Notes under the pieces: model-generated
The model's input: the letters and a program-made list of their open reading frames with translations, nothing else
What the model was told of the DNA's origin: nothing
The model's database searches: none
Made by a program: the position numbers and the translations under genes
Shown here: positions 1 to 9,074 of the stretch, in pieces
Layout of the letters: each line of letters begins with the position of its first letter
How positions within the stretch are numbered: position 1 is the stretch's first letter
Assembly (NCBI RefSeq): GCF_003709565.1
Contig: NZ_QNRC01000009.1
Coordinates: forward strand, 1-64,000
From: Paracoccus sigandri
GTDB lineage: Bacteria > Pseudomonadota > Alphaproteobacteria > Rhodobacterales > Rhodobacteraceae
Reading direction: 5' to 3'
DNA length: 64,000 nucleotides

Positions 1-665
1 GCTTCGCCGATGCGGGTGACGTGCTGGCGACCGAGCCCGACGAGGTGATCGTCGCCACCGGCGGGCTGCCCCATGTCGAGGTGCTGGAGCAGGGCAACGA
101 TCTGGTCGTCTCGGCCTGGGACATCCTTGCGGGCGACGCGAAGCCGGGCCAGAACGTGCTGATCTTCGACGATGCGGGCGACCATGCGGCGCTGCAGGCC
201 GCCGACCTGATCTCGGCCACGGGTGCGGCGGTCGAGATCGTGACGCCGGACCGCAGCTTCGCGCCCGAGGTGATGGCGATGAACCTGGTGCCCTACATGC
301 GCAACCTGCAGAAGCGCGACACCACCTTCACGGTGACCTGGCGGCTGCGATCGGTCGCCCGCGACGGCAACCTGCTGCGCGCCACCCTGGGCAGCGATTA
401 CGGCGCCTTCAGGCGCCAGCGCCTCGTCGACCAGGTCGTCGTCAACCACGGCACCCGCCCGCTGGACGAGCTGTATTTCGACCTCAAGCCCCTGTCGGCG
501 AACCTGGGCGAGGTCGATTACGAGGCCCTGACCACCGGCAAGCCGCAACGGATCCGCAAGAACCCCGAAGCCAGCTTCCGCCTCTTCCGCATCGGCGACG
601 CCGTCGCCGCAAGAAACACACACGCCGCAATCTACGACGCACTCAGAATCGTAAAGGACCTGTAA
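1..665 (+). CDS. Flavin oxidoreductase, C-terminal part (dimethylglycine/N-methylproline demethylase-like), cut by left edge
   Basis: Only the last ~220 residues are in the window; the frame is open from base 3 and the start lies to the left. What is visible is the C-terminal dinucleotide-binding part of the trimethylamine-dehydrogenase/2,4-dienoyl-CoA-reductase-like flavoprotein group: VIVATGGLP near the left edge, a second Rossmann strand (NVLIFDDAGDH), and a closing RIGDAVAARNTHAAIYDA block. DgcA and StcD of this group demethylate dimethylglycine or N-methylprolines and pass electrons to ETF. The etfBA genes lie 0.7 kb downstream on the same strand, which fits. The substrate cannot be decided without the N-terminal FMN barrel. 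Confidence 0.75.
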   Translation, partial: FADAGDVLATEPDEVIVATGGLPHVEVLEQGNDLVVSAWDILAGDAKPGQNVLIFDDAGDHAALQAADLISATGAAVEIVTPDRSFAPEVMAMNLVPYMRNLQKRDTTFTVTWRLRSVARDGNLLRATLGSDYGAFRRQRLVDQVVVNHGTRPLDELYFDLKPLSANLGEVDYEALTTGKPQRIRKNPEASFRLFRIGDAVAARNTHAAIYDALRIVKDL

Positions 666-743
666 GGACAGAACAAAAACGCCGCGAAGAGGAAGGGCCG
701 CGGTCGATAGATGGAAACGGACACATCAGCGAAAGGAACCAGG

Positions 744-1376
744 ATGGCACGCGTTCAAGCCCTGCAAGACTTTCTCGATCTGGCCCTGCCGGCAATGCAG
801 GCCCGGGCACATGATGGCGATTCCCCTGCATCCTTGCTTCGCATCGCCGAGGCGGTGCGCACTGTCGGCAGTCCCGGCCCCAATGCCGCCCTGCTTCCGG
901 TCTGCAGATGGCTTGAACCCGCACTGGCCCGCCAGGTCGGGGACAGCGATCTCGCCGCCTTGCTGTCCGCCATCCGGGCCCTGTCTCCGCGGCTTTTCTG
1001 GCGCCGGCGCAGCGGCGATCAGACCGCCAGCACGAATTTCCCGGACGGTCACGCCAATGCCATGCTGCTGGGTCCCGGCGGCATCGAGGAACGCCGCGAT
1101 CTCTGGATCGGCCTCAGCCTGCTTGCACCCCGGACCCGCTATCCCGACCACCGGCACGCGCCGGAAGAGACCTATCTGGTGCTCTCGCCCGGACAGTTCC
1201 GCAAGAACGGCGCGGACTGGTTCGAGCCAGGCATCGGCGGCAGCTTCTTCGTCCCTCCGAATGCCGTCCACGCCATGCGATCCGGCGACGAGCCGCTCTT
1301 CGCGCTCTGGGCGCTTTGGGCAGGGCTTGAGGGTCCGTCAGTGCAGCCCATTGAAGGAAAAGGAAGCATCACATGA
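744..1376 (+). CDS. dddQ: DddQ-family cupin DMSP lyase
   Basis: Predicted to cleave dimethylsulfoniopropionate to dimethyl sulfide and acrylate. The C-terminal cupin carries the family motif [15 protein letters not shown] and later AVHAM. Counting from ATG 744, His138, Glu142, Tyr144 and His176 sit at a constant offset of 13 from the metal ligands I recall for Ruegeria DddQ (His125, Glu129, Tyr131, His163), so the whole metal site is kept. The product is 210 residues, near the family's ~200. ATG 744 is preferred over the in-frame ATG 711 because AAAGGAA lies just upstream. Its stop overlaps the etfB start (ATGA), so the two are probably translationally coupled. A different carboxylate or onium substrate remains possible. 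Confidence 0.82.
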   Translation: MARVQALQDFLDLALPAMQARAHDGDSPASLLRIAEAVRTVGSPGPNAALLPVCRWLEPALARQVGDSDLAALLSAIRALSPRLFWRRRSGDQTASTNFPDGHANAMLLGPGGIEERRDLWIGLSLLAPRTRYPDHRHAPEETYLVLSPGQFRKNGADWFEPGIGGSFFVPPNAVHAMRSGDEPLFALWALWAGLEGPSVQPIEGKGSIT

Positions 1377-2131
1377 AGGTTCTGGTGCCGGTCAAGCGCG
1401 TGATCGACTACAACGTCAAGGCCCGGGTTCGGGCGGATGGGTCTGGCGTTGATCTTGCGAATGTGAAGATGTCGATGAACCCGTTCGACGAGATCGCGGT
1501 GGAAGAAGCGATCCGTCTGAAGGAGAAGGGCGCGGCCTCGGAGGTGGTGGCGGTCTCGATCGGCGTCAAGCAGGCGGCCGAGACGCTGCGCACGGCGCTG
1601 GCCATGGGCGCGGACCGGGCGATCCTGGTGGTCGCGGCCGATGACGTGCACCAGGACATCGAGCCCCTGGCGGTGGCGAAGATCCTCAAGGCGGTGATCG
1701 ACGAGGAACAGCCGAAGCTGGTCATCGCCGGCAAGCAGGCGATCGACAACGACATGAACGCGACCGGCCAGATGCTGGCGGCGCTCCTGGGCTGGGGCCA
1801 GGCGGCCTTTGCCTCGAAGATCGAGATCGAGGGCGAGGCGGCGAAAGTCACCCGCGAGGTCGATGGCGGGTTGCAGACCATCGAGGTCAGGCTGCCGGCG
1901 ATCGTGACGGCGGACCTGCGCCTGAACGAGCCGCGCTATGCCAGCCTTCCGAACATCATGAAGGCGAAGAAGAAGCCGCTGGAGGAGAAGACGGCCGCCG
2001 ATTACGGCGTCGATCCCGCCCCGCGGCTGGAGATCGTGACCACCCGCGAACCCGAGGGCCGCAAGGCCGGGATCAAGGTCGGCTCGGTCGACGAACTGGT
2101 GGGAAAACTGAAAGAAGCGGGGGTGCTCTGA
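1373..2131 (+). CDS. etfB: Electron transfer flavoprotein beta subunit
   Basis: Small, AMP-binding subunit of the soluble heterodimer that takes electrons from flavoprotein dehydrogenases to ETF:ubiquinone oxidoreductase. The 252-residue length is normal. The sequence begins [14 protein letters not shown] and carries the family-typical [19 protein letters not shown] stretch and the ETF-beta signature around [18 protein letters not shown] (residues ~173-190). It overlaps the dddQ-like gene by 4 bases upstream and etfA by 1 base (TGATG) downstream. The upstream demethylase-like flavoprotein is the obvious local electron donor, although ETF also serves acyl-CoA dehydrogenases encoded elsewhere. 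Confidence 0.96.
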   Translation: MKVLVPVKRVIDYNVKARVRADGSGVDLANVKMSMNPFDEIAVEEAIRLKEKGAASEVVAVSIGVKQAAETLRTALAMGADRAILVVAADDVHQDIEPLAVAKILKAVIDEEQPKLVIAGKQAIDNDMNATGQMLAALLGWGQAAFASKIEIEGEAAKVTREVDGGLQTIEVRLPAIVTADLRLNEPRYASLPNIMKAKKKPLEEKTAADYGVDPAPRLEIVTTREPEGRKAGIKVGSVDELVGKLKEAGVL

Positions 2132-3057
2132 TGGCCGTTCTTCTGTTGGGTGAAGTCACCAATGGCGAGTTGAACCGCGACGCCACGGCCAAGGCGGTGG
2201 GCGCGGTCAAGAGCTTGGGCGAGGTGGTGCTGCTCTGCGCCGGCGCCCATGCGAAGGACGCCGCCGCCCAGGCCGCGACGATCGCCGGCGTGGCAAAGGT
2301 CCTGGTGGCCGAGGACGCGCGCTACGGCCACCGCCTGGCCGAGCCGACCGCGGCGCTGATCCTGTCGCTGGCGGGGGACTACGACCATATCGTCGCGCCC
2401 TCGACCACGGATGCGAAGAACGTCATGCCGCGGGTGGCGGCGCTTCTGGACGTGATGGTGATCCCGGACGTCTCGAAGATCGTCGATGCCGACACCTTCG
2501 AGCGCCCGGTCTATGCCGGCAACGCGATCCAGGTGGTGCGCTCGCGCGACGCGAAGAAGGTGCTGACCATCCGCACCGCCAGTTTCGACGCGGCCCCCGA
2601 CGGCGGCAGCGCCCCGGTCTCCGAGGCCGCGCTGGCCGAGGATCCGGGCCTGTCGTCCTGGGTCGCCGACGAGGTGGCCGAGAGCGACCGCCCCGAGCTG
2701 ACCTCGGCCGGCCGGGTGGTCTCGGGCGGCCGCGGCGTGGGCTCCAAGGAGGACTTCGCGATCATCGAGGCGCTTGCCGACAAGCTCGGCGCGGCCGTTG
2801 GCGCCTCGCGCGCGGCGGTCGACAGCGGCTATGCCCCGAACGACTGGCAGGTCGGCCAGACCGGCAAGGTCGTCGCCCCCGAGCTCTACGTGGCGGTGGG
2901 CATCTCCGGCGCCATCCAGCACCTGGCCGGCATGAAGGACTCGAAAGTGATCGTCGCGATCAACAAGGACGAGGAAGCCCCGATCTTCCAGATCGCCGAT
3001 TACGGCCTCGTCGGAGACCTCTTCACCACCGTCCCCGAACTCACCGAAAAGCTCTGA
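2131..3057 (+). CDS. etfA: Electron transfer flavoprotein alpha subunit
   Basis: FAD-binding partner of EtfB. The 308-residue protein has the N-terminal nucleotide-binding-like domain ([15 protein letters not shown]) and the C-terminal FAD domain. The latter shows the strongly conserved [19 protein letters not shown] and [20 protein letters not shown] stretches near residues 250-295. Start ATG overlaps the etfB stop. No terminator hairpin is obvious before the LysR gene 73 bases downstream. Confidence 0.96.
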   Translation: MAVLLLGEVTNGELNRDATAKAVGAVKSLGEVVLLCAGAHAKDAAAQAATIAGVAKVLVAEDARYGHRLAEPTAALILSLAGDYDHIVAPSTTDAKNVMPRVAALLDVMVIPDVSKIVDADTFERPVYAGNAIQVVRSRDAKKVLTIRTASFDAAPDGGSAPVSEAALAEDPGLSSWVADEVAESDRPELTSAGRVVSGGRGVGSKEDFAIIEALADKLGAAVGASRAAVDSGYAPNDWQVGQTGKVVAPELYVAVGISGAIQHLAGMKDSKVIVAINKDEEAPIFQIADYGLVGDLFTTVPELTEKL

Positions 3058-3130
3058 CCGCTTCTTCGTTGCGCAAATACCCAATGGCGCCCCCGCCAAG
3101 GTTCCACCCCCATCAGAGACGGAGGCAATC

Positions 3131-4120
3131 TTGGTTCGCCGCTACTATGACCTTCCGTCCCTCAGTGCGCTGGCCATGTTCGAAGCCGCGGCCCGGCATT
3201 CGAGCGTCAAGCTGGCGGCACAGGAATTGAACGTGACGCCGGGCGCGGTCAGCCGCCAGATCAAATCCGTCGAGCTGGAACTTGGAGAGCCGCTTTTCCT
3301 CAGAAACGGCAAGGGCGTGGTGCTGACCGGCGCAGGAGAGGAACTGTTCCGCGCTCTGGCCAGCGGCTTCTCCCGCACCTCGGAGGTCGTCCGCTCGATC
3401 AAGGCGGGAGAGACCTCGAACAATGTCGCCATTGCCTGCAGCGATGTCTTCGCGACCATGTGGCTGATCCCCAGAATGCCGGATGTCTGGACCCGGCATC
3501 CCAGGATCTTCGTGGATCACGTCATCTGGGAGAATGCGAGAAACTACCGCAGGAGCGATGTCGAGCTGCGGGTGCAATACGGTCTTGGCTCCTGGGTCGA
3601 TGAAACGGCGGAACTGCATTTCGACGACTGGATCTATCCGGTCTGCAGCCCGGAATTCGCCCGGCGTCACGCGGGGGCGACCATCGGCGATCTCGCGGAC
3701 TTGCCGCTGCTGAGCGTGGAATGGGTCGAGTCCGATTGGCTGGGCTGGGAGGAAGCCCTGCTGCGCGGCGGGGTCAGGGCGGGCGCATTGAGGGGGCGGC
3801 GCTTTGGAAAGTTCAGCATCGCCCTGCAGGCCGCCATGGCCGACCAGGGGCTGGTGATCGGGTGGCACCGGATGGTCGGGCCGCTGGTCGAGCAGGGGGC
3901 CCTGGTGCGGTTCAGCGACCTGGTCGTGCCGGCGCCCGGCGGCTACTACCTGACGTGGAACAGCACGCGCAGGCTGTCCGACGCCGCCGCACTCATGCGC
4001 GGCTGGATAGGCGAGCAGGCCCGGCTGGTGCGTGCGATGCCGCGCCCGGTGGGCGCCCGCACTGATTCCGTCACGGCTATCTCGGGCAGGGAAGGAGGCG
4101 GTTCCGAAATACCCGGTTGA
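3131..4120 (+). CDS. LysR-family transcriptional regulator (GcvA-like)
   Basis: DNA-binding regulator of 329 residues. An N-terminal winged helix-turn-helix is clear (LSALAMFEAAARHSS, then AAQELNVTPGAVSRQIKSVE, residues ~10-50), followed by a periplasmic-binding-protein-like effector domain to about residue 300. The start is TTG at 3131, with GGAGG nine bases upstream; no ATG lies close by. It sits between the dddQ/etf operon and the dehydrogenase/enolase-superfamily pair, all on the same strand, so it could control either. The sequence does not identify the effector. The last ~30 residues (after RAMPRPVG) are low complexity and variable. Confidence 0.9.
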   Translation: MVRRYYDLPSLSALAMFEAAARHSSVKLAAQELNVTPGAVSRQIKSVELELGEPLFLRNGKGVVLTGAGEELFRALASGFSRTSEVVRSIKAGETSNNVAIACSDVFATMWLIPRMPDVWTRHPRIFVDHVIWENARNYRRSDVELRVQYGLGSWVDETAELHFDDWIYPVCSPEFARRHAGATIGDLADLPLLSVEWVESDWLGWEEALLRGGVRAGALRGRRFGKFSIALQAAMADQGLVIGWHRMVGPLVEQGALVRFSDLVVPAPGGYYLTWNSTRRLSDAAALMRGWIGEQARLVRAMPRPVGARTDSVTAISGREGGGSEIPG

Positions 4121-4248
4121 TCTCAGCTCAACTCGACATGGAAATTTTCGTGCGTTGCCCCGAATCCGAACTCATCCCTTGATGGAGGGGTGATCGCCCC
4201 CCACCGGCCGCGGCCGGGATCGATCCGACCGAACCAGGGAACATTGCG

Positions 4249-5352
4249 ATGTCATCAGACGATACAATTCCTACACGAATGACCGGCGCCTTGCTGACCG
4301 GGCATGGCGGATTCGACAAGCTGGAAATCCGCGACGACGTGCCGGTTCCGGTGCCCGGACCGGGCGAGGTGCTGATCAAGGTCGCCGCCGCCGGCATCAA
4401 CAATACCGACATCAACACCCGGATCGGATGGTATTCGAAAGGCGTCAGCAGCGCGACCTCGGATGGCGGGGCCGAAGGCTATGAGACGACGAATGACGAC
4501 GATGCCAGCTGGTCCGGCGTCGCGCTGAGCTTTCCGCGCATCCAGGGCGCGGATTGCTGCGGCCGGATCGTCGCGGTGGGCGAAGGCGTCAGCCCCGACC
4601 GCATCGGCCAGCGGGTTCTGGTGCGCAACATGCTGCGGAGCTACGTCGGCTATCGACCCTGGGAATGCTGGACCTTCGGGTCGGAATGCGACGGAGCCTT
4701 CGCGCAATATACCAAGGCGCCCGCGCGCGAGACCTACAAGGTCGATTGCGACTGGAGCGATGTCGAGCTGGCCTCGGTGCCCTGCGCCTATTCGACCGCG
4801 GAAGGCATGGTCCATCGCGCCCAGGTAGGCAAGGGCGAGCATGTGCTGATCACCGGCGCCTCGGGCGGGGTCGGCTCGGCGGCGATCCAGCTGGCCAGGC
4901 GCAGGGGCGCACGGGTGAGCGCGATCGCGGGAAAGAGCAAGGCCGGTCACATGACCGGGCTTGGCGCGGACAGGGTGATCCCGCGCGGCGACAGGCTGGC
5001 GGACCATATCGAGGCGCAATCCGTCGATGTCGTCCTGGACGTGGTGGCCGGCGCGGCTTTTCCCGAGCTTCTCCAGGTGCTGAAGCGCGGCGGGCGCTAT
5101 GCGGTGGCCGGCGCCATCGCCGGGCCGATCGTCGAGCTGGACGTGCGGACGCTGTATCTCAAGGATCTGACCTTCTTCGGCTGCACCTTCCAGGAGGACG
5201 AGGTCTTCGAGAACCTGATCTCCTATATCGAGCGCGGCGAGATCCGGCCGAATGTCGCCGGAACCTGGCCGCTGGACCAGATCGTGGATGCCCAGAAGGA
5301 ATTCCTGTCCAAGAACACCGGCGGCAAGCTGGTGCTGACCATCCCCCAGTAA
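4249..5352 (+). CDS. Medium-chain alcohol dehydrogenase/quinone-oxidoreductase family protein
   Basis: NAD(P)-dependent oxidoreductase of 367 residues. An N-terminal GroES-like domain (VLIKVAAAGINNTDINTR) is followed by a Rossmann domain with GASGGVGSAA at residues ~203-212 and ISYIERGEIRP near the end. The region around residues 60-100 is longer than in minimal quinone reductases, as in the zinc-type 'alcohol dehydrogenase family protein' subgroup. The enolase-superfamily gene starts 10 bases after its stop, so the two are cotranscribed. Its substrate is not evident; a role in the neighbouring hydroxyproline or betaine pathway is only inference from position. Confidence 0.85.
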   Translation: MSSDDTIPTRMTGALLTGHGGFDKLEIRDDVPVPVPGPGEVLIKVAAAGINNTDINTRIGWYSKGVSSATSDGGAEGYETTNDDDASWSGVALSFPRIQGADCCGRIVAVGEGVSPDRIGQRVLVRNMLRSYVGYRPWECWTFGSECDGAFAQYTKAPARETYKVDCDWSDVELASVPCAYSTAEGMVHRAQVGKGEHVLITGASGGVGSAAIQLARRRGARVSAIAGKSKAGHMTGLGADRVIPRGDRLADHIEAQSVDVVLDVVAGAAFPELLQVLKRGGRYAVAGAIAGPIVELDVRTLYLKDLTFFGCTFQEDEVFENLISYIERGEIRPNVAGTWPLDQIVDAQKEFLSKNTGGKLVLTIPQ

Positions 5353-5362
5353 GGCGCCATCC

Positions 5363-6484
5363 ATGTCCGAACTTGCCATCGAGAAGATCGACGTGTTCCA
5401 GGTGGAACTGCCCTATTCAGGCGGGGTCTACACGCTGTCGGGCGGACGGGAATATCGCAGCTTCGATGCGACCATCCTCCGCATCACGACCGATAACGGG
5501 CTGGAAGGGTGGGGCGAGAGCACGCCCTTCGGCTCGACCTATATCGCCTCGCATGCCTTCGGGGTCCGGGCCGGCATCGCCGAGATCGCGCCGCATCTGC
5601 TGGGGCGGGATCCGCGGCGGGTGGACCGGATCAACGAGGCGATGGACCAGGCGCTGCTGGGGCATGAACATGCCAAGACCGCGCTGGACGTGGCTTGCTG
5701 GGACATCTTCGGCAAATCCGTCGGCATGCCGGTCTGCGACCTGCTGGGCGGGCGCACCGATGCGCGGATGCCGGTGATCTCCTCGATCTACATGGGCGAT
5801 CCCGAGGACATGCGCCGCCGCGTGGCCGAGCATCGGGGCAGGGGCTATATCGGCCATTCGGTCAAGATCGGCGGCGACCCGGCAGAGGATGCCGCCCGCA
5901 TCGCCGCATCATTGGCCGACAAGCGGCCGGGCGAGTTCTTCATCGTGGACGCGAATGGCGGGATGAGCGTCGAGACCGCCCTGCGAATGCTGCGCCTGCT
6001 GCCGCACGGCCTGGATTTCGTGCTTGAGGCCCCCTGTGCGACCTGGCGCGAATGCATTTCGTTGCGCCGCCGCACCGACGTGCCGATCGTCTTCGACGAA
6101 CTGGCGCTGAGCGATGCCTCGATCGTCCAGCTGATCGCGGATGACGCCGCCGAAGGCATCGGGCTGAAGATCTCGAAAAACGGCGGGCTGACCCGTGGGC
6201 GGCGGCACCGAGATATCTGCCTGGCCGCCGGCTATACGGTCAGCGTGCAGGAGACCACCGGCTCGGACATCGCCTTCGCGGCCATCGTGCATCTTGGCCA
6301 GACGGTGCCCCAGCGGCAGCTGCGATGCCTGCTGGAATGCCGCGACATGGTCTCGCTGAAGACGGCCGACGGGGATTTCCAGGTCGAGGACGGGCATGTC
6401 CGTGCCCCGAATGTGCCGGGCCTGGGGGTGACGCCGCGCCTTGATGTGCTGGGCGAGCCTGTCGCCTCGTATCGGCGGCCATGA
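5363..6484 (+). CDS. Enolase-superfamily (mandelate racemase/muconate lactonizing) enzyme, cis-3-hydroxyproline dehydratase/hydroxyproline-betaine epimerase-like
   Basis: The 373-residue protein has the capping domain (residues 1-125) and TIM barrel of the superfamily. Metal ligands are visible as Asp196 (FIVDANGG), Glu222 (VLEAPC) and Asp245 (VFDEL). Two candidate acid/base lysines are Lys168 (HSVKIGGDP) and Lys269 (GLKISKNGG), the two-lysine pattern of the racemase/dehydratase subgroup. The N-terminal LPYSGGVY and C-terminal PGLGVTP resemble cis-3-hydroxy-L-proline dehydratases and 4-hydroxyproline-betaine 2-epimerase. A proline-racemase-family enzyme and a betaine-type binding protein follow, which supports imino-acid or betaine catabolism. 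The exact reaction cannot be fixed by eye. Confidence 0.8.
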   Translation: MSELAIEKIDVFQVELPYSGGVYTLSGGREYRSFDATILRITTDNGLEGWGESTPFGSTYIASHAFGVRAGIAEIAPHLLGRDPRRVDRINEAMDQALLGHEHAKTALDVACWDIFGKSVGMPVCDLLGGRTDARMPVISSIYMGDPEDMRRRVAEHRGRGYIGHSVKIGGDPAEDAARIAASLADKRPGEFFIVDANGGMSVETALRMLRLLPHGLDFVLEAPCATWRECISLRRRTDVPIVFDELALSDASIVQLIADDAAEGIGLKISKNGGLTRGRRHRDICLAAGYTVSVQETTGSDIAFAAIVHLGQTVPQRQLRCLLECRDMVSLKTADGDFQVEDGHVRAPNVPGLGVTPRLDVLGEPVASYRRP

Positions 6485-6637
6485 CCCGCAACCGGCACAT
6501 GATCATGACAGATGTCGGGCGCAGGCGCGCCTGGCAGTCGCGTTGGAGGGACATGCGGCGAGGCCACCTGGTCCCGGACATGGCGGAAAAATCGCTTGAC
6601 AGAATCATCCCTATTCGCGCTTTTCGTAGTATAAATA

Positions 6638-6647
6638 TCGTATACGA
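6638..6647. promoter_or_regulatory. Palindromic operator candidate (GntR-like)
   Basis: TCGTATACGA is a perfect 10-base palindrome in an AT-rich patch (6606-6652) about 90 bases before the betaine binding-protein gene. TTGACA is present at 6596-6601, but the TATAAA at 6630-6635 is 28 bases away, too far for a simple sigma-70 pair, so the promoter itself is uncertain. GntR-family repressors of amino-acid and betaine catabolism often use GTATAC-centred sites; assignment to that family is inference. Confidence 0.4.
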
Positions 6648-6738
6648 ATATGGAGAGAGGCCCGATCCCTCGAACCCACCTGGAAAGAAACAAGGCGGCA
6701 CCCGCTTCTGATCAGTGCCGCAAACAGGGAGAAAGAAC

Positions 6739-7740
6739 GTGCAAAGACTGCTTGCTTCAACTGTTCTGGCCGCCGGCTGCTTCGGCGGCGCGTGGTCGGC
6801 TGCCGCCCAGGATTGCGGCAATGTCTCGCTGGCGCTCCACAATGTCCAAAGCGCCGAACTGCTGACCTATGTCGACAAGTTCATCCTGGAGAACGGCTAT
6901 GGCTGCACCGTGGAAACCATGCCCGGCGATACGGTCCCTTCGACCACCTCGATGATCGAGAGGGGCGCCCCCGACGTTTCTTCCGAGACCTGGGTGGACC
7001 TGCTGCCCGAAATCGTCCCGCGGGGCCTGGAGGAGGAAAAGATCGTCTACGGCGCGCCGGCTTTGCCCGATGGCGGCATCCAGGGCTGGTGGATCCCGAA
7101 ATACCTTGCCGATGCCAACCCCGACATCAAGACGGTCGAGGATGCCCTGGCCCGTCCCGAGCTTTTCCCGGACCCGGAAAACCCCGACAAGGGCGCGATC
7201 TTCAACGGCGCCGAAGGGTGGGGGGCGACGGTCGTCACCGCGCAGCTGTTCAAGGCCTATGAGGCCGAGGACAAGGGGTTCAACCTGATGCGACCCGGTT
7301 CCGCGGCCGGCCTGGATGGCGCCATCGCCCGCGCCTATGAGCGCGAGGAAGGGTTCATCACCTATTACTGGGCGCCGACCGCGCTTCTGGGCCGATATGA
7401 GCTGGTGCTGCTCGAGTCCACCGAGGAGCATGACCCGGAAGAGTGGCAGCGCTGCACGACCAATCTCGATTGCCCCGATCCGAAGGTGACGGCCTGGCCC
7501 GTCGATACCGTCATGACGGTCGTGACCAAGGACTTTGCCGACCGTATCGACCCGGCAGTCATGGAATATTTCAACACCCGCGGCTGGAGCAATGACATGG
7601 TGGCCGCCCTGATGGCCTGGCAGGCGGACAACCAGGCCATGGGCGAGGACGGCGCGGTGTATTTCCTCGAGGAGAACAAGGATATCTGGACGGAATGGGT
7701 CCCCGCCGAGATCGCCGAGAGGATCGAAGCCGCCCTCTGA
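6739..7740 (+). CDS. Glycine/proline betaine-type ABC transporter substrate-binding protein
   Basis: Periplasmic binding protein of the OpuAC/ProX type, 333 residues. The start is taken as GTG 6739, which has GGGAGAAAG just upstream and gives a clean signal peptide (basic MQRLLAS, hydrophobic core, cleavage after AAA before QDCGN). The mature protein contains VETMPGDTVPSTTSMIERGAPDV, GAEGWGATVV and YYWAPTALLGRY, aromatic-rich segments typical of quaternary-ammonium cages. No permease or ATPase gene is adjacent, so it must share a transporter encoded elsewhere. It lies between the enolase-superfamily enzyme and the proline-racemase-family gene, pointing to a betaine or hydroxyproline-betaine ligand. 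Confidence 0.85.
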   Translation: MQRLLASTVLAAGCFGGAWSAAAQDCGNVSLALHNVQSAELLTYVDKFILENGYGCTVETMPGDTVPSTTSMIERGAPDVSSETWVDLLPEIVPRGLEEEKIVYGAPALPDGGIQGWWIPKYLADANPDIKTVEDALARPELFPDPENPDKGAIFNGAEGWGATVVTAQLFKAYEAEDKGFNLMRPGSAAGLDGAIARAYEREEGFITYYWAPTALLGRYELVLLESTEEHDPEEWQRCTTNLDCPDPKVTAWPVDTVMTVVTKDFADRIDPAVMEYFNTRGWSNDMVAALMAWQADNQAMGEDGAVYFLEENKDIWTEWVPAEIAERIEAAL

Positions 7741-7881
7741 TCGTGGCCGCTGCGTCATGGCGCCGACAGGCGGGCCTTCGGGCATGGTGATCCGCTTGTG
7801 AACCCTGTGGTTCGCCCGGCAACCGGGCGGACCTTTCATGTCCATCCCGGCTTCAGGAACATCCCCTCAGGAGAAGCAGAC

Positions 7882-8934
7882 ATGGCGTTCAAGCGAATGA
7901 TCCATGCCGTCGACACGCATGCCGGAACGCCGATGCGGGTGATCACCGGGGGCGTCCCGCATATTCCGGGACGCTCGGTCTACGAGAAGATGAAATGGCT
8001 GGAAGCCAATGACGACCAGCTGCGCAAGCTGATGCTGCGCGAGCCGCGCGGCTATCCGGCGCATTGCTGCAACATCATCGTGCCGCCCTCGCATCCCGAG
8101 GCCGACGCCGGATATGTGATCATGGAGCAGATCGAATATCCGGTCATGTCCGGCGGCAACACCATCTCGGTCGCGACGGTGCTGCTGGAAATGGGCCTGC
8201 TGCCGATGAGAGAGCCCGTCACCGAGCTGGTGCTGGAGGCGCCGGCGGGGCTGATCCGGGTCCGCGCCGAATGCGCGAACGGCAAGGTTAAAAGCGTGAC
8301 CTTCCGCAACGTGCCGGCCTTCGCCGCCCATCTGGATGCCGAGATCGAGGTGCCGCATCTGGGCAAGGTCCGGGTCGATGTCGGCTGGGGCGGCATGTTC
8401 TATGCGATCGCCGATGTCCGGCAGTTCCCCGGCCTCGACCTCATCCCCCAGCATGGCCGCGAAATCGCCCGCATCTCGGCGATGATCCGCCAGGCGGCGA
8501 TCGAGCAGCTGCCGGTCGCGCATCCCGAATATCCGGGCGTGGGCATCACCATCTCGCAGCTGTCGGGGCCTACCGACGACCCGAACGCCGACTGGAAGAA
8601 CGCGGTCACCATGGCCTCGGGCGATTTCTCCTGGGACAATCCGGCGACCTGGACCGGGGCGCTGGATCGCTGCCCCTGCGGGACCGGCACCTGCGCCAAG
8701 ATGGCGGTGCTGCACGCCAAGGGCGAGCTGCCGCTGGACCAGGACTTCCGGCATCAGGGCATCCTCGGCAATGTCTATACCGGCCGGCTGGTCGAGGAGA
8801 CGGCGATTGCGGGCCGCAGGGCCGTTGTGCCGGAAATTTCGGGGACCAGCTGGATCTATGGCCTGAACACGCTGGTGTTGGATCATGATGATCCGTTCAC
8901 CGAAGGGTTCACCGTCGGGGACACCTGGGCGTAG
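7882..8934 (+). CDS. Proline racemase family protein (hydroxyproline epimerase/dehydratase-like, Ser/Cys active site)
   Basis: 350 residues from ATG 7882, chosen because CAGGAGAAG lies about 8 bases upstream. Proline racemases use two cysteines on opposite faces of the substrate. Here the first is Ser90 (VMSGGNTIS, normally MCGHG-like) and the second is Cys266 (DRCPCGTGTCA). Cys/Cys enzymes are racemases or 4-hydroxyproline epimerases and Cys/Thr enzymes are trans-3-hydroxyproline dehydratases. Ser/Cys members are a less studied group linked to hydroxyproline epimerisation. Together with the enolase-superfamily enzyme and the betaine binding protein it suggests a hydroxyproline or proline-betaine route. 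Confidence 0.85.
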   Translation: MAFKRMIHAVDTHAGTPMRVITGGVPHIPGRSVYEKMKWLEANDDQLRKLMLREPRGYPAHCCNIIVPPSHPEADAGYVIMEQIEYPVMSGGNTISVATVLLEMGLLPMREPVTELVLEAPAGLIRVRAECANGKVKSVTFRNVPAFAAHLDAEIEVPHLGKVRVDVGWGGMFYAIADVRQFPGLDLIPQHGREIARISAMIRQAAIEQLPVAHPEYPGVGITISQLSGPTDDPNADWKNAVTMASGDFSWDNPATWTGALDRCPCGTGTCAKMAVLHAKGELPLDQDFRHQGILGNVYTGRLVEETAIAGRRAVVPEISGTSWIYGLNTLVLDHDDPFTEGFTVGDTWA

Positions 8935-9074
8935 GGCATGAACGGCTGCGTATGGGGTCCCGGTCGCAAGCCGCGCAGGAAGGGCCCGACCTGCGGACCT
9001 GCGAGGAGAGCGTTCATCCGCGTCACGGGAACGAGGATCTTGATGATTCCTGCCCTTCCCTGGCGCCGGTTTCT

